This document shows positions 44,705-53,083 of a stretch of DNA of 64,000 nt, in pieces. This DNA comes from Pseudobacteriovorax antillogorgiicola (GTDB lineage: Bacteria > Bdellovibrionota_B > Oligoflexia > Oligoflexales > RGVZ01). The notes beneath the pieces are model-generated. The model saw only the letters and a program-made list of their open reading frames with translations. It was not told the DNA's origin and did not search any database. The number at the start of each line of letters is the position of its first letter. Within the stretch, counting starts at the first letter, position 1. The stretch covers positions 99,795-163,794 of the forward strand of contig CAMBEK010000001.1 of NCBI GenBank assembly GCA_945865565.1, read 5' to 3'. Both the position numbers and the translations under genes were made by a program.

Positions 44705-45772
44705 ATGTTGCCCAGTCCAATTCCAACCGGCGCTTTGCCACCTCCGACCCCAGAGGAACTAAAATCCGCACTTGGGATCCAAGAACTGACCATCGAATGG
44801 TTGGCCGGCGACGGTTCCGACCGCAGCTACTACCGCATCAAGGCGCCTTCCCTTGCGCGCCCCGTGGTGCTGATGCAACTTTCCGGCAACGATGCCCGGG
44901 CCCTTCACGAAGGACGCTACGACTGGCTGGAGGTTGCTAACATTCTGGCCGTTCACGGCATTAAAGTTCCGCGCCTCGTCAAATCGATGCCCGATCAAGC
45001 CGCCATCATCATTGAAGACTATGGCAATACGATGCTCGAGACTCGCACCCTCGAACTGGTTGGCTCGAGGAAGATGGATGATGTTTATTCGCTTTATTCA
45101 AAAGCGAATGAAATCCTGATTCATTTCCTGGAGATCAAGGTCCCAACTGACGCGCGTGAAGAACGTCCCGTGTGGACCCGACGTGCTTTTGACGCAGAGA
45201 GATTTGAGTGGGAACTTAACTTCTTTCTCAAAAAATTTGTCGAGCCCGTGGCCCGGATAAAATTGACCCCCGCGCAAAACGACGAAGTAAGGGCTGAAAT
45301 ATTGGATTTGGCAGCGTGCCTTTCACGCCTGCCCCAGCATTTCGTCCACCGTGATTTTCACTCTCGCAATATCATGCTCTTTGAAGACCGCCAGGCCGTC
45401 ATCGACTTTCAGGATGCCCGGCTTGGCCCCGCTTCGTATGACGCGGTGTCCTTGTGTTTTGATTCTTATGTGCCCTTTGGATCCGATGATCGCCTGAAAC
45501 TCATGGATCAATTCCTGCGCCAGGTTGGGGTCAAGCTGGGCAATCCAATGCGCACCGAGATCGAACAGCAGTGGAAGTCAGTCCTTCTGCAGCGTCAACT
45601 GAAGGCGATCGGTAGTTTTGGTTATCTGACAATTGACAAGAACAAGGGCAATTATTTGCGCTACGTAAAACCGGCGATCGCTGCCATGCGTGCCGCCGAC
45701 GTTCGCGATTCCAGATGGCCCTTCTTGTCGGTAGAACTGGTCGACTTGATTGACGGCGCCATGGGCTCCTGA
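44705..45772 (+). CDS. amgK: aminoglycoside phosphotransferase-fold kinase, AmgK-like
   Basis: A 355-residue protein kinase-like phosphotransferase. The Brenner motif is HRDFHSRNIML, and VIDFQDARLGP carries the metal-binding Asp. The ATG at 44705 has AAGGA seven bases upstream; the open frame to 44582 overlaps the previous gene. The gene is followed by a sugar-1-phosphate nucleotidyltransferase, the amgK-murU layout in which AmgK phosphorylates MurNAc/GlcNAc at C1 and MurU makes UDP-MurNAc during peptidoglycan recycling. This order and proximity to the dcw cluster support that role. It is not likely to be an antibiotic-resistance APH. Confidence 0.8.
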   Translation: MLPSPIPTGALPPPTPEELKSALGIQELTIEWLAGDGSDRSYYRIKAPSLARPVVLMQLSGNDARALHEGRYDWLEVANILAVHGIKVPRLVKSMPDQAAIIIEDYGNTMLETRTLELVGSRKMDDVYSLYSKANEILIHFLEIKVPTDAREERPVWTRRAFDAERFEWELNFFLKKFVEPVARIKLTPAQNDEVRAEILDLAACLSRLPQHFVHRDFHSRNIMLFEDRQAVIDFQDARLGPASYDAVSLCFDSYVPFGSDDRLKLMDQFLRQVGVKLGNPMRTEIEQQWKSVLLQRQLKAIGSFGYLTIDKNKGNYLRYVKPAIAAMRAADVRDSRWPFLSVELVDLIDGAMGS

Positions 45773-45816
45773 AAATCAGTTGTGTAACTTGAGCGGTATA
45801 ACGTGGACGGTGTAAT

Positions 45817-46878
45817 TTGAACAACGCATGTGGCTTTGTCCTTGCTGCCGGATTTGGCACGAGACTTCGTCCGCTGACATCCCGTCTGCCAAAACCAATG
45901 ATCCGCTTTTTTGGAGCGCCACTCCTGGACCTTGCCTTGTTTCGGTTCCGCTCGGCTGGAATCTCAGACATCGCGGTCAACGCCCACTATCTGGCCAAGG
46001 AAATTGAGTCCGGCCTTAAGGCCTCGCCTTGGGGCGAGGACGTCAAACTTTCTATCGAAAATCCCGTCATCTTGGGGCGGGGTGGCGCCTACATTCCACT
46101 GCGCAACTGGTTTGGCAAAAAAACAATCGTCGCCTACAACGGCGATATCATCAGCGACATTGATATAGCCGCTGCGCTGGCCCATCACCGGGCAATGCGG
46201 GCCACGGCGACCATGGTGGTTTTGCCAAAACCACTCGGCCGGGACAACGCAGTTTACTGCGCGGACGACGGCCGCATTGGCACCATCGCCAAAACGCCTC
46301 CCGCCCGAGGCGGACCGTGGACAGCCCGTGGCTTTGCATGCCTGCAAATCCTTGAACCGGAGTTTCTTAATTTTCTGCCGCAAGAGGGCGAGTCAGACAT
46401 CTTGGATGCCTATGCCCAGGCCATCGCCGGCGGGCACACGGTAACTAGTTTTGTACATTCAGGTTTTTGGCACGATTTGGGAAGTCCCACGCAACTCCTT
46501 CAGGCCCATGTTGACCTCCTGGAGTCTGGCGACGTAGCCCAGAAAAAAACCGTTTCGGCTCTGGGCCTTGACGCCTTTCACGGGGCACATCACTCAAATC
46601 TGCTGATGATTTCACCGGAGAAAGTCTGGAAAAGTCCTGCCAACAACCTCTCCGTGAGAGGTCCATCGTCAGTCGTTACGGGCAAAGATATTTTTACGGC
46701 ATTGCAGGCCAAGGTTGAATTGGGGCCTCTCGTGGTGGTTGAGTCGGGATTTTCAGCAAGCGGACCCTTCAAGGCGAGCCGTTGCATCATCTACGGTTCG
46801 GCAGTGATTGATCACAAGGCTGTTCACGACAATGCCATCTATGACCATTCACATGAGATCAGGTGTGAGCGGGCGTGA
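45817..46878 (+). CDS. murU: sugar-1-phosphate nucleotidyltransferase, MurU-like
   Basis: A 353-residue nucleotidyltransferase. GFVLAAGFGTRLRPLTSRLPKPM is the NTP-binding signature, and NGDIISDID and GFWHDLGSP carry the metal and sugar-binding residues. As MurU it would convert MurNAc-1-P to UDP-MurNAc. MurU is usually about 225 residues. This one has about 110 extra C-terminal residues with left-handed-helix-like elements (KCIIYGSAVID pattern), so another NDP-sugar enzyme is possible. The start is a TTG after GGACGG. Its final codons form part of the decamer repeat at 46862-46901. Confidence 0.72.
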   Translation: MNNACGFVLAAGFGTRLRPLTSRLPKPMIRFFGAPLLDLALFRFRSAGISDIAVNAHYLAKEIESGLKASPWGEDVKLSIENPVILGRGGAYIPLRNWFGKKTIVAYNGDIISDIDIAAALAHHRAMRATATMVVLPKPLGRDNAVYCADDGRIGTIAKTPPARGGPWTARGFACLQILEPEFLNFLPQEGESDILDAYAQAIAGGHTVTSFVHSGFWHDLGSPTQLLQAHVDLLESGDVAQKKTVSALGLDAFHGAHHSNLLMISPEKVWKSPANNLSVRGPSSVVTGKDIFTALQAKVELGPLVVVESGFSASGPFKASRCIIYGSAVIDHKAVHDNAIYDHSHEIRCERA

Positions 46879-46901
46879 TCAGGCGTGACCACGTGTGATT
46901 A
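46862..46901. repeat. four degenerate 10-bp tandem units
   Basis: Units 46862-46871, 46872-46881, 46882-46891 and 46892-46901 share GGYGTGAYCA-like sequence (ggtgtgagcg, ggcgtgatca, ggcgtgacca, cgtgtgatta). The repeat begins inside the last codons of the MurU-like gene and covers its stop codon. It may be slippage-derived or a binding array. Confidence 0.6.
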
Positions 46902-47200
46902 GCCAGGTGCTTAGTCAAAAAAATACTTTAGAATCGGCTACTTGAGTGTGACTATTCCGTGGATGTGATTACGAAGGCTTAATGGCTGGGTTGATCAGGC
47001 GGGTTGTGTGTGTCTAGGCGTCAGGGGGTTCGGGGGGATCAGGGGAGGCATCTGGTTCTACGATATCAACTCCGGGAATCTTGGCCAGTGTGCTTTCTTG
47101 TACGAGATTAAGCTGCTGGTCCGTCGCTCTCACCGGTCGATTTCATAAAACTCTTAGCGTCCACATTTCAAACTGCGATGCTTTTGCACCGGGAAGTCAA
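46902..47200. other. intergenic region without recognised gene
   Basis: About 300 bases downstream of two convergent genes. It contains G-rich runs (around 47028-47050: GGGGGTTCGGGGGGATCAGGGG), but no ORF of recognisable content, tRNA or strong hairpin. An open plus-strand frame (47081-47386) overlaps the LysM gene antisense and is a shadow. I see no convincing terminator. A possible decayed region. Confidence 0.4.
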
Positions 47201-48247
47201 TTACACGTTCATTGCACTCATTACGTTCATTACATTCATCGAACGGGGTTTAGCACTAGTCCAGATATCTGCCATAACTTTGGCGCCGGCTTTGCCGCCT
47301 TCAATTTTCGTTACGATACTTCCGCCTGCTTTTGGATTCTTGTTTACGGTGATCTTGTGGGACGTGCTCTTTTTCAGGGCTGCTGAAAGTTGATCTTGGG
47401 TGACGTAGTAGATGGTCGTGCCTGGGGTCAGGTTGTCTGGATCATCGATCAAATCATTTTGACGCCAGATTGACTTCCAGTTGCGATGTTTGCCAAAGAT
47501 TCTTTTCGAAATCGTTGCCAGGGTTTCGCCGTCTTGGACTGTCGTCACGCCGCGGCGCAGTCCCTCGTAGGTCTGGGCAAAGGCTTTCGAGGAATCGTCG
47601 AGGGCATAGTAGATCACGTCGCCAGGATAGATCCGGCTCGGGTTTGCTACCCCGGTCAGGTCTGCCAATTCACGCCAGCGCTTCATGTCGCCATAAACCC
47701 GGCCTGCGATCTTCGACAGGGTGTCGCCCTGCTGGACCACGTAAGCCATCTTGGCGCCCATTTCTGGCAAACCAACCACGCTTGGAGTCGCAGTTGCAGG
47801 AGCCGCTGCTTCCGTCGATGCCGCCGCGACCGGGGCCTCTGCTTCTGCCACAGCTGCCGAATTGCCAGCCACCGCCGCTGCATTGCCAACCGCTGCCGGA
47901 TTTGCGCCGTTCATTTCAGAAATGATCGACTGCAATTCGCCTTCCGTTGAATTTCCAGCAGCCGCCGGATCAGCAGCAGGATCTGTGGCGGCCTGAGCTG
48001 CCTCTTCGGCAACTGCCACGTTGCCGCCAGAGTTGTCTGCCTGGCCGTTGTTAAGGGCGGTGTTTGCCGCCGATACATTTCCCTCTTCGGCTACGGCTGC
48101 ACTTTCAGAGCCGTTTTCCGAAACATTTTCCTCCACTGCCTCTGTATCGTCTTCCTCAGACGCTGAGCTGCTGCAGCCCACGGCGCCGAAGTTAGCGATC
48201 AGAAACAGTGCCGCCATAGTGAAATGGCGATACCATTTAATCCTCAT
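47201..48247 (-). CDS. LysM-domain lipoprotein
   Basis: A 348-residue exported protein. The signal peptide (ALFLIANFGAVGC) ends in a lipobox-like AVGC with Cys25. An acidic, Ala/Val/Asn-rich low-complexity region (about 30-155) follows. Two LysM domains bind peptidoglycan: about 168-216 (VVQQGDTLSKIA, PGDVIYY) and about 235-283 (VQDGETLATISK, PGTTIYY). The C-terminus is a short Met/Asn/Val repeat encoded by 9-bp tandem repeats. The ATG follows GGAGG by seven bases. It is divergent from rsmH, 109 bases away, where mraZ would normally be. It probably anchors the outer membrane or another complex to the wall. Confidence 0.85.
   Translation of the reverse strand: MRIKWYRHFTMAALFLIANFGAVGCSSSASEEDDTEAVEENVSENGSESAAVAEEGNVSAANTALNNGQADNSGGNVAVAEEAAQAATDPAADPAAAGNSTEGELQSIISEMNGANPAAVGNAAAVAGNSAAVAEAEAPVAAASTEAAAPATATPSVVGLPEMGAKMAYVVQQGDTLSKIAGRVYGDMKRWRELADLTGVANPSRIYPGDVIYYALDDSSKAFAQTYEGLRRGVTTVQDGETLATISKRIFGKHRNWKSIWRQNDLIDDPDNLTPGTTIYYVTQDQLSAALKKSTSHKITVNKNPKAGGSIVTKIEGGKAGAKVMADIWTSAKPRSMNVMNVMSAMNV
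47205..47240. repeat. four 9-bp tandem units encoding the LysM protein tail
   Basis: Units acgttcatt, gcactcatt, acgttcatt and acattcatc (47205-47213, 47214-47222, 47223-47231, 47232-47240) are imperfect copies. On the minus strand they encode the tail MNVMNVMSAMNV. Unit length is a multiple of three, so copy-number changes would keep the frame. Confidence 0.75.
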
Positions 48248-48319
48248 TCTTCTTCCTCCAAAAAAGTTGAAAACCTAAACCACGAGTTGTCATCGGAGCA
48301 GGCTCAAAGTTTCTTTAAT

Positions 48320-48348
48320 TTCCCGGCGAGACGATTTCCGCCTATAAT
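48320..48348 (+). promoter_or_regulatory. candidate rsmH promoter, implying leaderless start
   Basis: A perfect -10 TATAAT (48343-48348) lies eight bases before the rsmH ATG at 48357. A -35 at the 17-base spacing (48320-48325, TTCCCG) is poor. If used, transcription would start at about 48355, i.e. at or next to the ATG, giving a leaderless message. No Shine-Dalgarno is seen in front of this ATG, which agrees. Confidence 0.45.
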
Positions 48349-48356
48349 CAGAAACG

Positions 48357-49346
48357 ATGAACCAAATTGAACCAATCGACGGCAACGGTTTCGGCCACCT
48401 TACGGTCCTGTTGCATGAGGCAGCCGCATCCTTGAACCTTGTGCCCGGATCCATTGCCATTGATTGCACCCTCGGAGGCGGAGGCCACACAAGATTGCTT
48501 CTCAATGCCGTTGGAAAAAACGGAAAAGTTTTTGCTTTTGACCGGGATTCCACGGCGATCGACCATGCTCAAAAAACCTTTGCTGCAGAGGTTGCCTCCG
48601 GTCAATTGCTCCTTGTGCACAAGCCGTTTTCAGAAATGGCAGACCATGTGCGCAAGGCCGGATTGGCTGCTGCGATTTCAGGCGTCTTGGCGGATCTCGG
48701 GGTCAGCAGCCCACAACTTGACATCGGAGAACGCGGCTTTTCTTTTCTTAAAGATGGGCCCCTCGACATGCGCATGGATCCAAGCCGCCCAGGCACGGCA
48801 GCAGACTTGGTTAACACAGCCGAAGAGGCTGAACTGGCGCGGATATTCCGCGATTTTGGCGAAGAACCCATGGCCCGCCATTTTGCCAAGATGATTTGCC
48901 GGCAACGGGCCACTGAGCCTTTCACCACAACTTTGCAATTGGCCAGTTACCTGGAGAAGCATTCACCCTACGGTTCAAAAAGCAGAAAACATCCTGCCAC
49001 TAAAATCTTTCAGGCCATTCGCATCGCCGTAAACGAGGAACTTGATGAACTAAACCGTTTCTTGGCCGGGGCCGTACCGCTCCTTGCCCCAAAGGGCCGG
49101 CTTTCGGTCATCACCTTTCATTCGTTGGAGGACCGCGCCGTCAAACACTTCTTCGCGGAGGCTTCTGGTAAAACAAAACGCCAGGAGTTGAGTCGGCGGG
49201 TGGTCCTCACCGAATCGGAAATGGATAAGATGGTTAATGCCCAAGGCAGGGTTGTTGCGACTTCGGAAGCCGAGCCGTCGGCGGAAGAAATAGAGATCAA
49301 TCCAAGGGCGCGAAGTGCGCGCCTTCGGGTTTTTGAAAGAGCCTGA
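48357..49346 (+). CDS. rsmH: 16S rRNA m4C1402 methyltransferase RsmH
   Basis: A 329-residue SAM-dependent methyltransferase (MraW). GHLTVLLHEA, DCTLGGGGHTRLLL (SAM loop) and VLADLGVSSPQLD are family signatures; ARNSRARSARLRVFER-like C-terminus is present as INPRARSARLRVFE. It methylates N4 of 16S rRNA C1402. It is the first gene of the dcw cluster here, with no mraZ upstream. The ATG at 48357 has no Shine-Dalgarno; the neighbouring -10 box suggests a leaderless transcript. Confidence 0.95.
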   Translation: MNQIEPIDGNGFGHLTVLLHEAAASLNLVPGSIAIDCTLGGGGHTRLLLNAVGKNGKVFAFDRDSTAIDHAQKTFAAEVASGQLLLVHKPFSEMADHVRKAGLAAAISGVLADLGVSSPQLDIGERGFSFLKDGPLDMRMDPSRPGTAADLVNTAEEAELARIFRDFGEEPMARHFAKMICRQRATEPFTTTLQLASYLEKHSPYGSKSRKHPATKIFQAIRIAVNEELDELNRFLAGAVPLLAPKGRLSVITFHSLEDRAVKHFFAEASGKTKRQELSRRVVLTESEMDKMVNAQGRVVATSEAEPSAEEIEINPRARSARLRVFERA

Positions 49347-49378
49347 TTACTGACCCGAACTGTGGAGCGCGCGCGGAC

Positions 49379-49663
49379 ATGCCCTCACGTTTTGCCTTGT
49401 CCATGACCAACCTGCCGCTCTATGTGGTCGTTTTGATTGCGCTTGGAATTGCTTTTTTCAGGGTACACCTGAGGGTCAAAACGACACTTGTCGGATATGA
49501 AATCGGGCGCCTGAAGGCCGCCGAGGGCCGCTTGCTCGCCGAAAAAAGCGAACTTAGCGTCGAGCTGGCACGACTGACTGGCAAAGACGCCCTGCAGGCC
49601 AGAGAATCTTCCGGTGAACCGGCTGTTTCTAAGGCCGCGCCTTCCAGTGGGGGGAGAAATTGA
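49379..49663 (+). CDS. ftsL: cell division protein FtsL-like
   Basis: A 94-residue bitopic membrane protein with a short cytoplasmic N-terminus, one TM (LPLYVVVLIALGIAFF, about 12-28) and a coiled-coil-like periplasmic segment (about 35-65), the FtsL pattern. FtsL sequences diverge, so the assignment rests mainly on its size, topology and position between rsmH and ftsI. It would bridge FtsB/FtsQ and FtsWI at the divisome. The ftsI start codon overlaps its stop. Confidence 0.75.
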   Translation: MPSRFALSMTNLPLYVVVLIALGIAFFRVHLRVKTTLVGYEIGRLKAAEGRLLAEKSELSVELARLTGKDALQARESSGEPAVSKAAPSSGGRN

Positions 49664-51501
49664 TCCCTCCCGAAAAACCATTTGAAGCACCACGGCAAAC
49701 AACGGCACCACGCCTATGGTTGTTCAAGTGTGCCGCCGTTGCCATCTTTGGAATCCTTGCCATTCGGGCCTCTTACCTGCATCTTTTTGCACCATCGGGT
49801 AAAAGCCTTCAGGCCCTTGCTGACCGCCAATATGAATTGCGCGAGGATTTAAGACCATACCGAGGCGGGGTTTTCGACCGCCGGGAAGAGCCCCTTGCCA
49901 TCAGCATCCGGACCCCGTCTCTGGCCGTCAATCCGAAGGTTTTCAATCCTGACCCGCGCCAAATCAAGACCCTCGCACGAATTCTTGGCAAGTCGCCTCA
50001 AGACATCCAGCAGATTTCAAAGAAATCCGGGTATTTTGCGTGGCTACAAAGGCAGGTTCATCACAGAACCGCGGCCAAGATCATGGCCCTTGGTGTCCGG
50101 GGTATTCACGAGATCACCGAATCCGCGCGGTACTACCCGGGCGGTCCGGCGGCGTCACACCTTTTAGGATATGTTGGTCTCGACAACCGCGGGCTCCACG
50201 GGCTTGAGCTTTTTTACGATCGGGAATTGCGCGGCCAATCCCAGCGGATCAAAGGGGCTAAAGATGCCCGGGGGCACAGGATTTTCACCGGCGATGACCA
50301 GGCCGAGCCCGAAGTCCCCGGCCATTCACTGCATTTGACCCTGGATCGTGTCATACAAGAGATCGCCGAAGAAGCGCTGCGTAAAGGAGCCGAGCGGGCC
50401 GGCGCAAAGGGTGCTTTCGCCCTCGTATCTGATCCACACACGGGAAAAATTCTTGCTGTGGCGAACCACCCGTCCTTTGATCCAAATGATGTTCGCCAAC
50501 TCAAAATCGATCAAACCAGAAACTCTGCCTTGCTCGATCAATTCGAACCGGGATCCATCATCAAGCCATTTGTGATTGCTGGTGCACTGGAACAAAAAAA
50601 GGTTTCGCCCGACCAGATCTTTGACTGCGAAAACGGATCTTACCGGGTTGGCGGCGTTACCTTTCATGACGATCACCCTGCAGAAAAATTAACTGTCGCA
50701 GAATCTCTGGTTCGCTCAAGTAATATTTGCACCTTTAAGATCGCTGAAATTGTCGGGCGCCAAAAGTTCTACGAAAACTATATGGCCTTCGGTTTCAATG
50801 GCAACTTGCCCGGTGCAATCAATGAGGCCCTCACGCCAAATGGGGCGGGGGAATCGTCCGAACAAAACCTTCGCGCACCACCTTGGCCATCTGGACGGGT
50901 GAGTCATTTTGAAAAGTGGCTGCCAATCCGCTTTGCCAACATTGCATTTGGACAGGGAATGACAACGACCGGGCTTGAAATTGTCCAGGCGTATGGTGCA
51001 CTCGCCAACGGCGGCAACTTGATGCGGCCAACCCTCGTCGACCGCATTGAGGCGGCCGATGGCAGCATGCTGGCCTCATTCCACCCGGAAGTCGTACGCC
51101 GCGTGGTTTCACCTGAAGTTGCCAGCGCCATGCGCAACATGCTGGCGCGCGTCGTAAACGACAAGCACGGCACCGGCGGCAAGGCCGTGACTGCATCTTA
51201 TTCCGTGGCGGGAAAAACTGGCACCGCGCAAAAGGTGGACCCCGTTCGCCGCAGCTATTCGGCCGACAAGCGGATCGCCTCCTTTGTCGGGTTTGCTCCG
51301 GTGGAAGATCCCTATCTGGTCATCCTTGTTGTGATTGATGAGCCGCGCGAACGCCCTGCCTACGGCGGATTGTGGGCGGCACCTGTCTTTTCTGAGATTG
51401 CACAAAAATCGCTCAAGTACTTGAATGTCGCCCCGGACTTGGAAGAAAACGACCTGATGATCTCATCGGGCGAAGTTTCTGGTCCTTCAGGGAGGCTTTG
51501 A
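49660..51501 (+). CDS. ftsI: septal peptidoglycan transpeptidase FtsI (PBP3)
   Basis: A 613-residue class B penicillin-binding protein. The N-terminal TM (about 24-42) anchors it, followed by the dimerisation/pedestal domain. The transpeptidase motifs are intact: S299-x-x-K302 in EPGSIIKPF, S353-S-N355 in VRSSNICTFK, and K519-T-G521 in AGKTGTAQ. It cross-links septal peptidoglycan with FtsW. The start is TTG overlapping the ftsL stop. Length is in the family range. Confidence 0.95.
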   Translation: MIPPEKPFEAPRQTTAPRLWLFKCAAVAIFGILAIRASYLHLFAPSGKSLQALADRQYELREDLRPYRGGVFDRREEPLAISIRTPSLAVNPKVFNPDPRQIKTLARILGKSPQDIQQISKKSGYFAWLQRQVHHRTAAKIMALGVRGIHEITESARYYPGGPAASHLLGYVGLDNRGLHGLELFYDRELRGQSQRIKGAKDARGHRIFTGDDQAEPEVPGHSLHLTLDRVIQEIAEEALRKGAERAGAKGAFALVSDPHTGKILAVANHPSFDPNDVRQLKIDQTRNSALLDQFEPGSIIKPFVIAGALEQKKVSPDQIFDCENGSYRVGGVTFHDDHPAEKLTVAESLVRSSNICTFKIAEIVGRQKFYENYMAFGFNGNLPGAINEALTPNGAGESSEQNLRAPPWPSGRVSHFEKWLPIRFANIAFGQGMTTTGLEIVQAYGALANGGNLMRPTLVDRIEAADGSMLASFHPEVVRRVVSPEVASAMRNMLARVVNDKHGTGGKAVTASYSVAGKTGTAQKVDPVRRSYSADKRIASFVGFAPVEDPYLVILVVIDEPRERPAYGGLWAAPVFSEIAQKSLKYLNVAPDLEENDLMISSGEVSGPSGRL

Positions 51502-51541
51502 AATCGCAACCAAGCCATCAGCCCAGCTCGCTGCGACCCAC

Positions 51542-53083
51542 ATGGTCCAGGGCCTTGAACAGGCCGGGCTGCTGCTTTGGTCCGATGGCCTTGCGGCATT
51601 CGTGGGCAAGGTTCACCTGACGACCTCCAGCAAAGCCGCTGGACCTGGCTCATGTTTCATCATGTTCAAGGGAACACGGGCCGACAGCCACGACTATGCG
51701 GCCGATACGCTTGCGCGCGGGTGCAGGGTGTTTATTGGTGACAACGTGTCCCAGATGACGAAAATGCGCGCCGATTATGCTGGTCAGGCCGCTTTTTTTT
51801 GCGTGAAAAATTCCCGCGCTGCATGGGCGTATTTAGAAGCTCTAGCCAACGGCAATCCGCAAAACCGGATGACACTTGCTGCAGTCACTGGCACCAACGG
51901 GAAAACCAGCACCGTGTGGCTGATGCGTGGACTTCTGGATCAAACCAGCTGCGCCATGGTTACCCTTGGTACCCTTGGCATGTATTTTAAAAATCAATAC
52001 GTCCCGACCTCTCACACCAGTCCCGACCCAGACTATCTTTATCCAGCCCTTGCCCACGCCCTGGCTGCGGGTGCTGATTGCTGTGGCATGGAGGTCTCTT
52101 CTCATAGTTTGGCCCAGGAAAAAATCTGGCCCCTGCACTTTGATTTCGCTGCGTTCACCAGTTTTTCACGCGACCACTTGGATTTTCATGGGACCGAGGA
52201 AAATTATTTTGCAGCGAAGGCGAAACTCTTCACCGAACAGCTTTCTCATGACGCGCGGACGGCGCTCCATCATTCTGTCGCAAGGCGGGTTGTATCGTCT
52301 GGATTTAAAATCTCACCGGATTCCTGGGTTTATGGACTCGAGTTTTCTCCGCAATCCTGGGTCGGATGGAACCAGATGTCTGCCACAATCCTCAAAGAGT
52401 CCTCCAAGGGCACCGAAATTGAAATCATGCTGCGGCCAAGGGTAGGGGATCCCCGGCGTTTCCAAGGCACCGTCCCCGTTTTTGGTTCCGTTTTTGTTGA
52501 AAATTTCATGGCCGCCTTTCTTGGATTTGGCAAAATTTCCGGATCGTGGCCCGATCCAGCAACATGGGCTGTTTTAAAACCGGTACCGGGTCGCATGGAG
52601 CTGGTCCCCCCCGCTGCGGAAGGGCCATATGTCTTTGTCGACTATGCGCACACGCCCGACGCCATATCGCAGGTATCTGTTTTTGCGAGAAGGATTGCCG
52701 ACTCCAAAAAATCAAAGTTGTGGTGTGTCTTTGGATGCGGTGGGGAGCGCGATCAGGGCAAGCGTGGGCTGATGGCTCAAGCGGCCGCCGTCAGCTCCGA
52801 CTGGGTCGTCGTAACCTCGGACAATCCGCGGTCAGAAGATCCAGACGCCATCATCGACCAAATCATGACCGGCTTTTCTGACAATTACCGGGCCAACCAC
52901 GTTCAAAGGATCAGCGACCGCGCCGCCGCGATCTTGCATGCCGTCTGCAACGCGGCAAAGGACGACGTGGTTTTGATTGCCGGAAAAGGCCACGAGGCGT
53001 TCCAGGAAATCGCCGGGCGCAAGACTCCATTTGACGACCGCCTCGTTGCATCCAATGCACTGCACTCACGGAAAAAATCATGA
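51542..53083 (+). CDS. murE: UDP-MurNAc-tripeptide synthetase MurE
   Basis: A 513-residue ATP-dependent Mur ligase adding the third amino acid to UDP-MurNAc-L-Ala-D-Glu. GTNGKTSTVWLM is the P-loop, and EVSSHSLAQEK and FTSFSRDHLDFH are family motifs. DNPRSEDP matches the meso-diaminopimelate-specific DNPR motif rather than the lysine type. murD follows with an ATGA overlap. The usual murF and mraY are absent between murE and murD. Confidence 0.95.
   Translation: MVQGLEQAGLLLWSDGLAAFVGKVHLTTSSKAAGPGSCFIMFKGTRADSHDYAADTLARGCRVFIGDNVSQMTKMRADYAGQAAFFCVKNSRAAWAYLEALANGNPQNRMTLAAVTGTNGKTSTVWLMRGLLDQTSCAMVTLGTLGMYFKNQYVPTSHTSPDPDYLYPALAHALAAGADCCGMEVSSHSLAQEKIWPLHFDFAAFTSFSRDHLDFHGTEENYFAAKAKLFTEQLSHDARTALHHSVARRVVSSGFKISPDSWVYGLEFSPQSWVGWNQMSATILKESSKGTEIEIMLRPRVGDPRRFQGTVPVFGSVFVENFMAAFLGFGKISGSWPDPATWAVLKPVPGRMELVPPAAEGPYVFVDYAHTPDAISQVSVFARRIADSKKSKLWCVFGCGGERDQGKRGLMAQAAAVSSDWVVVTSDNPRSEDPDAIIDQIMTGFSDNYRANHVQRISDRAAAILHAVCNAAKDDVVLIAGKGHEAFQEIAGRKTPFDDRLVASNALHSRKKS

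Noticed and set aside
44705..45772. Aminoglycoside resistance phosphotransferase
   Set aside because: The fold matches, but linkage to a MurU-like nucleotidyltransferase and to wall genes points to sugar kinase (AmgK) activity.
47081..47386. Plus-strand 101-residue frame near the LysM gene
   Set aside because: It is antisense to the LysM lipoprotein gene and lacks a ribosome site and motif.
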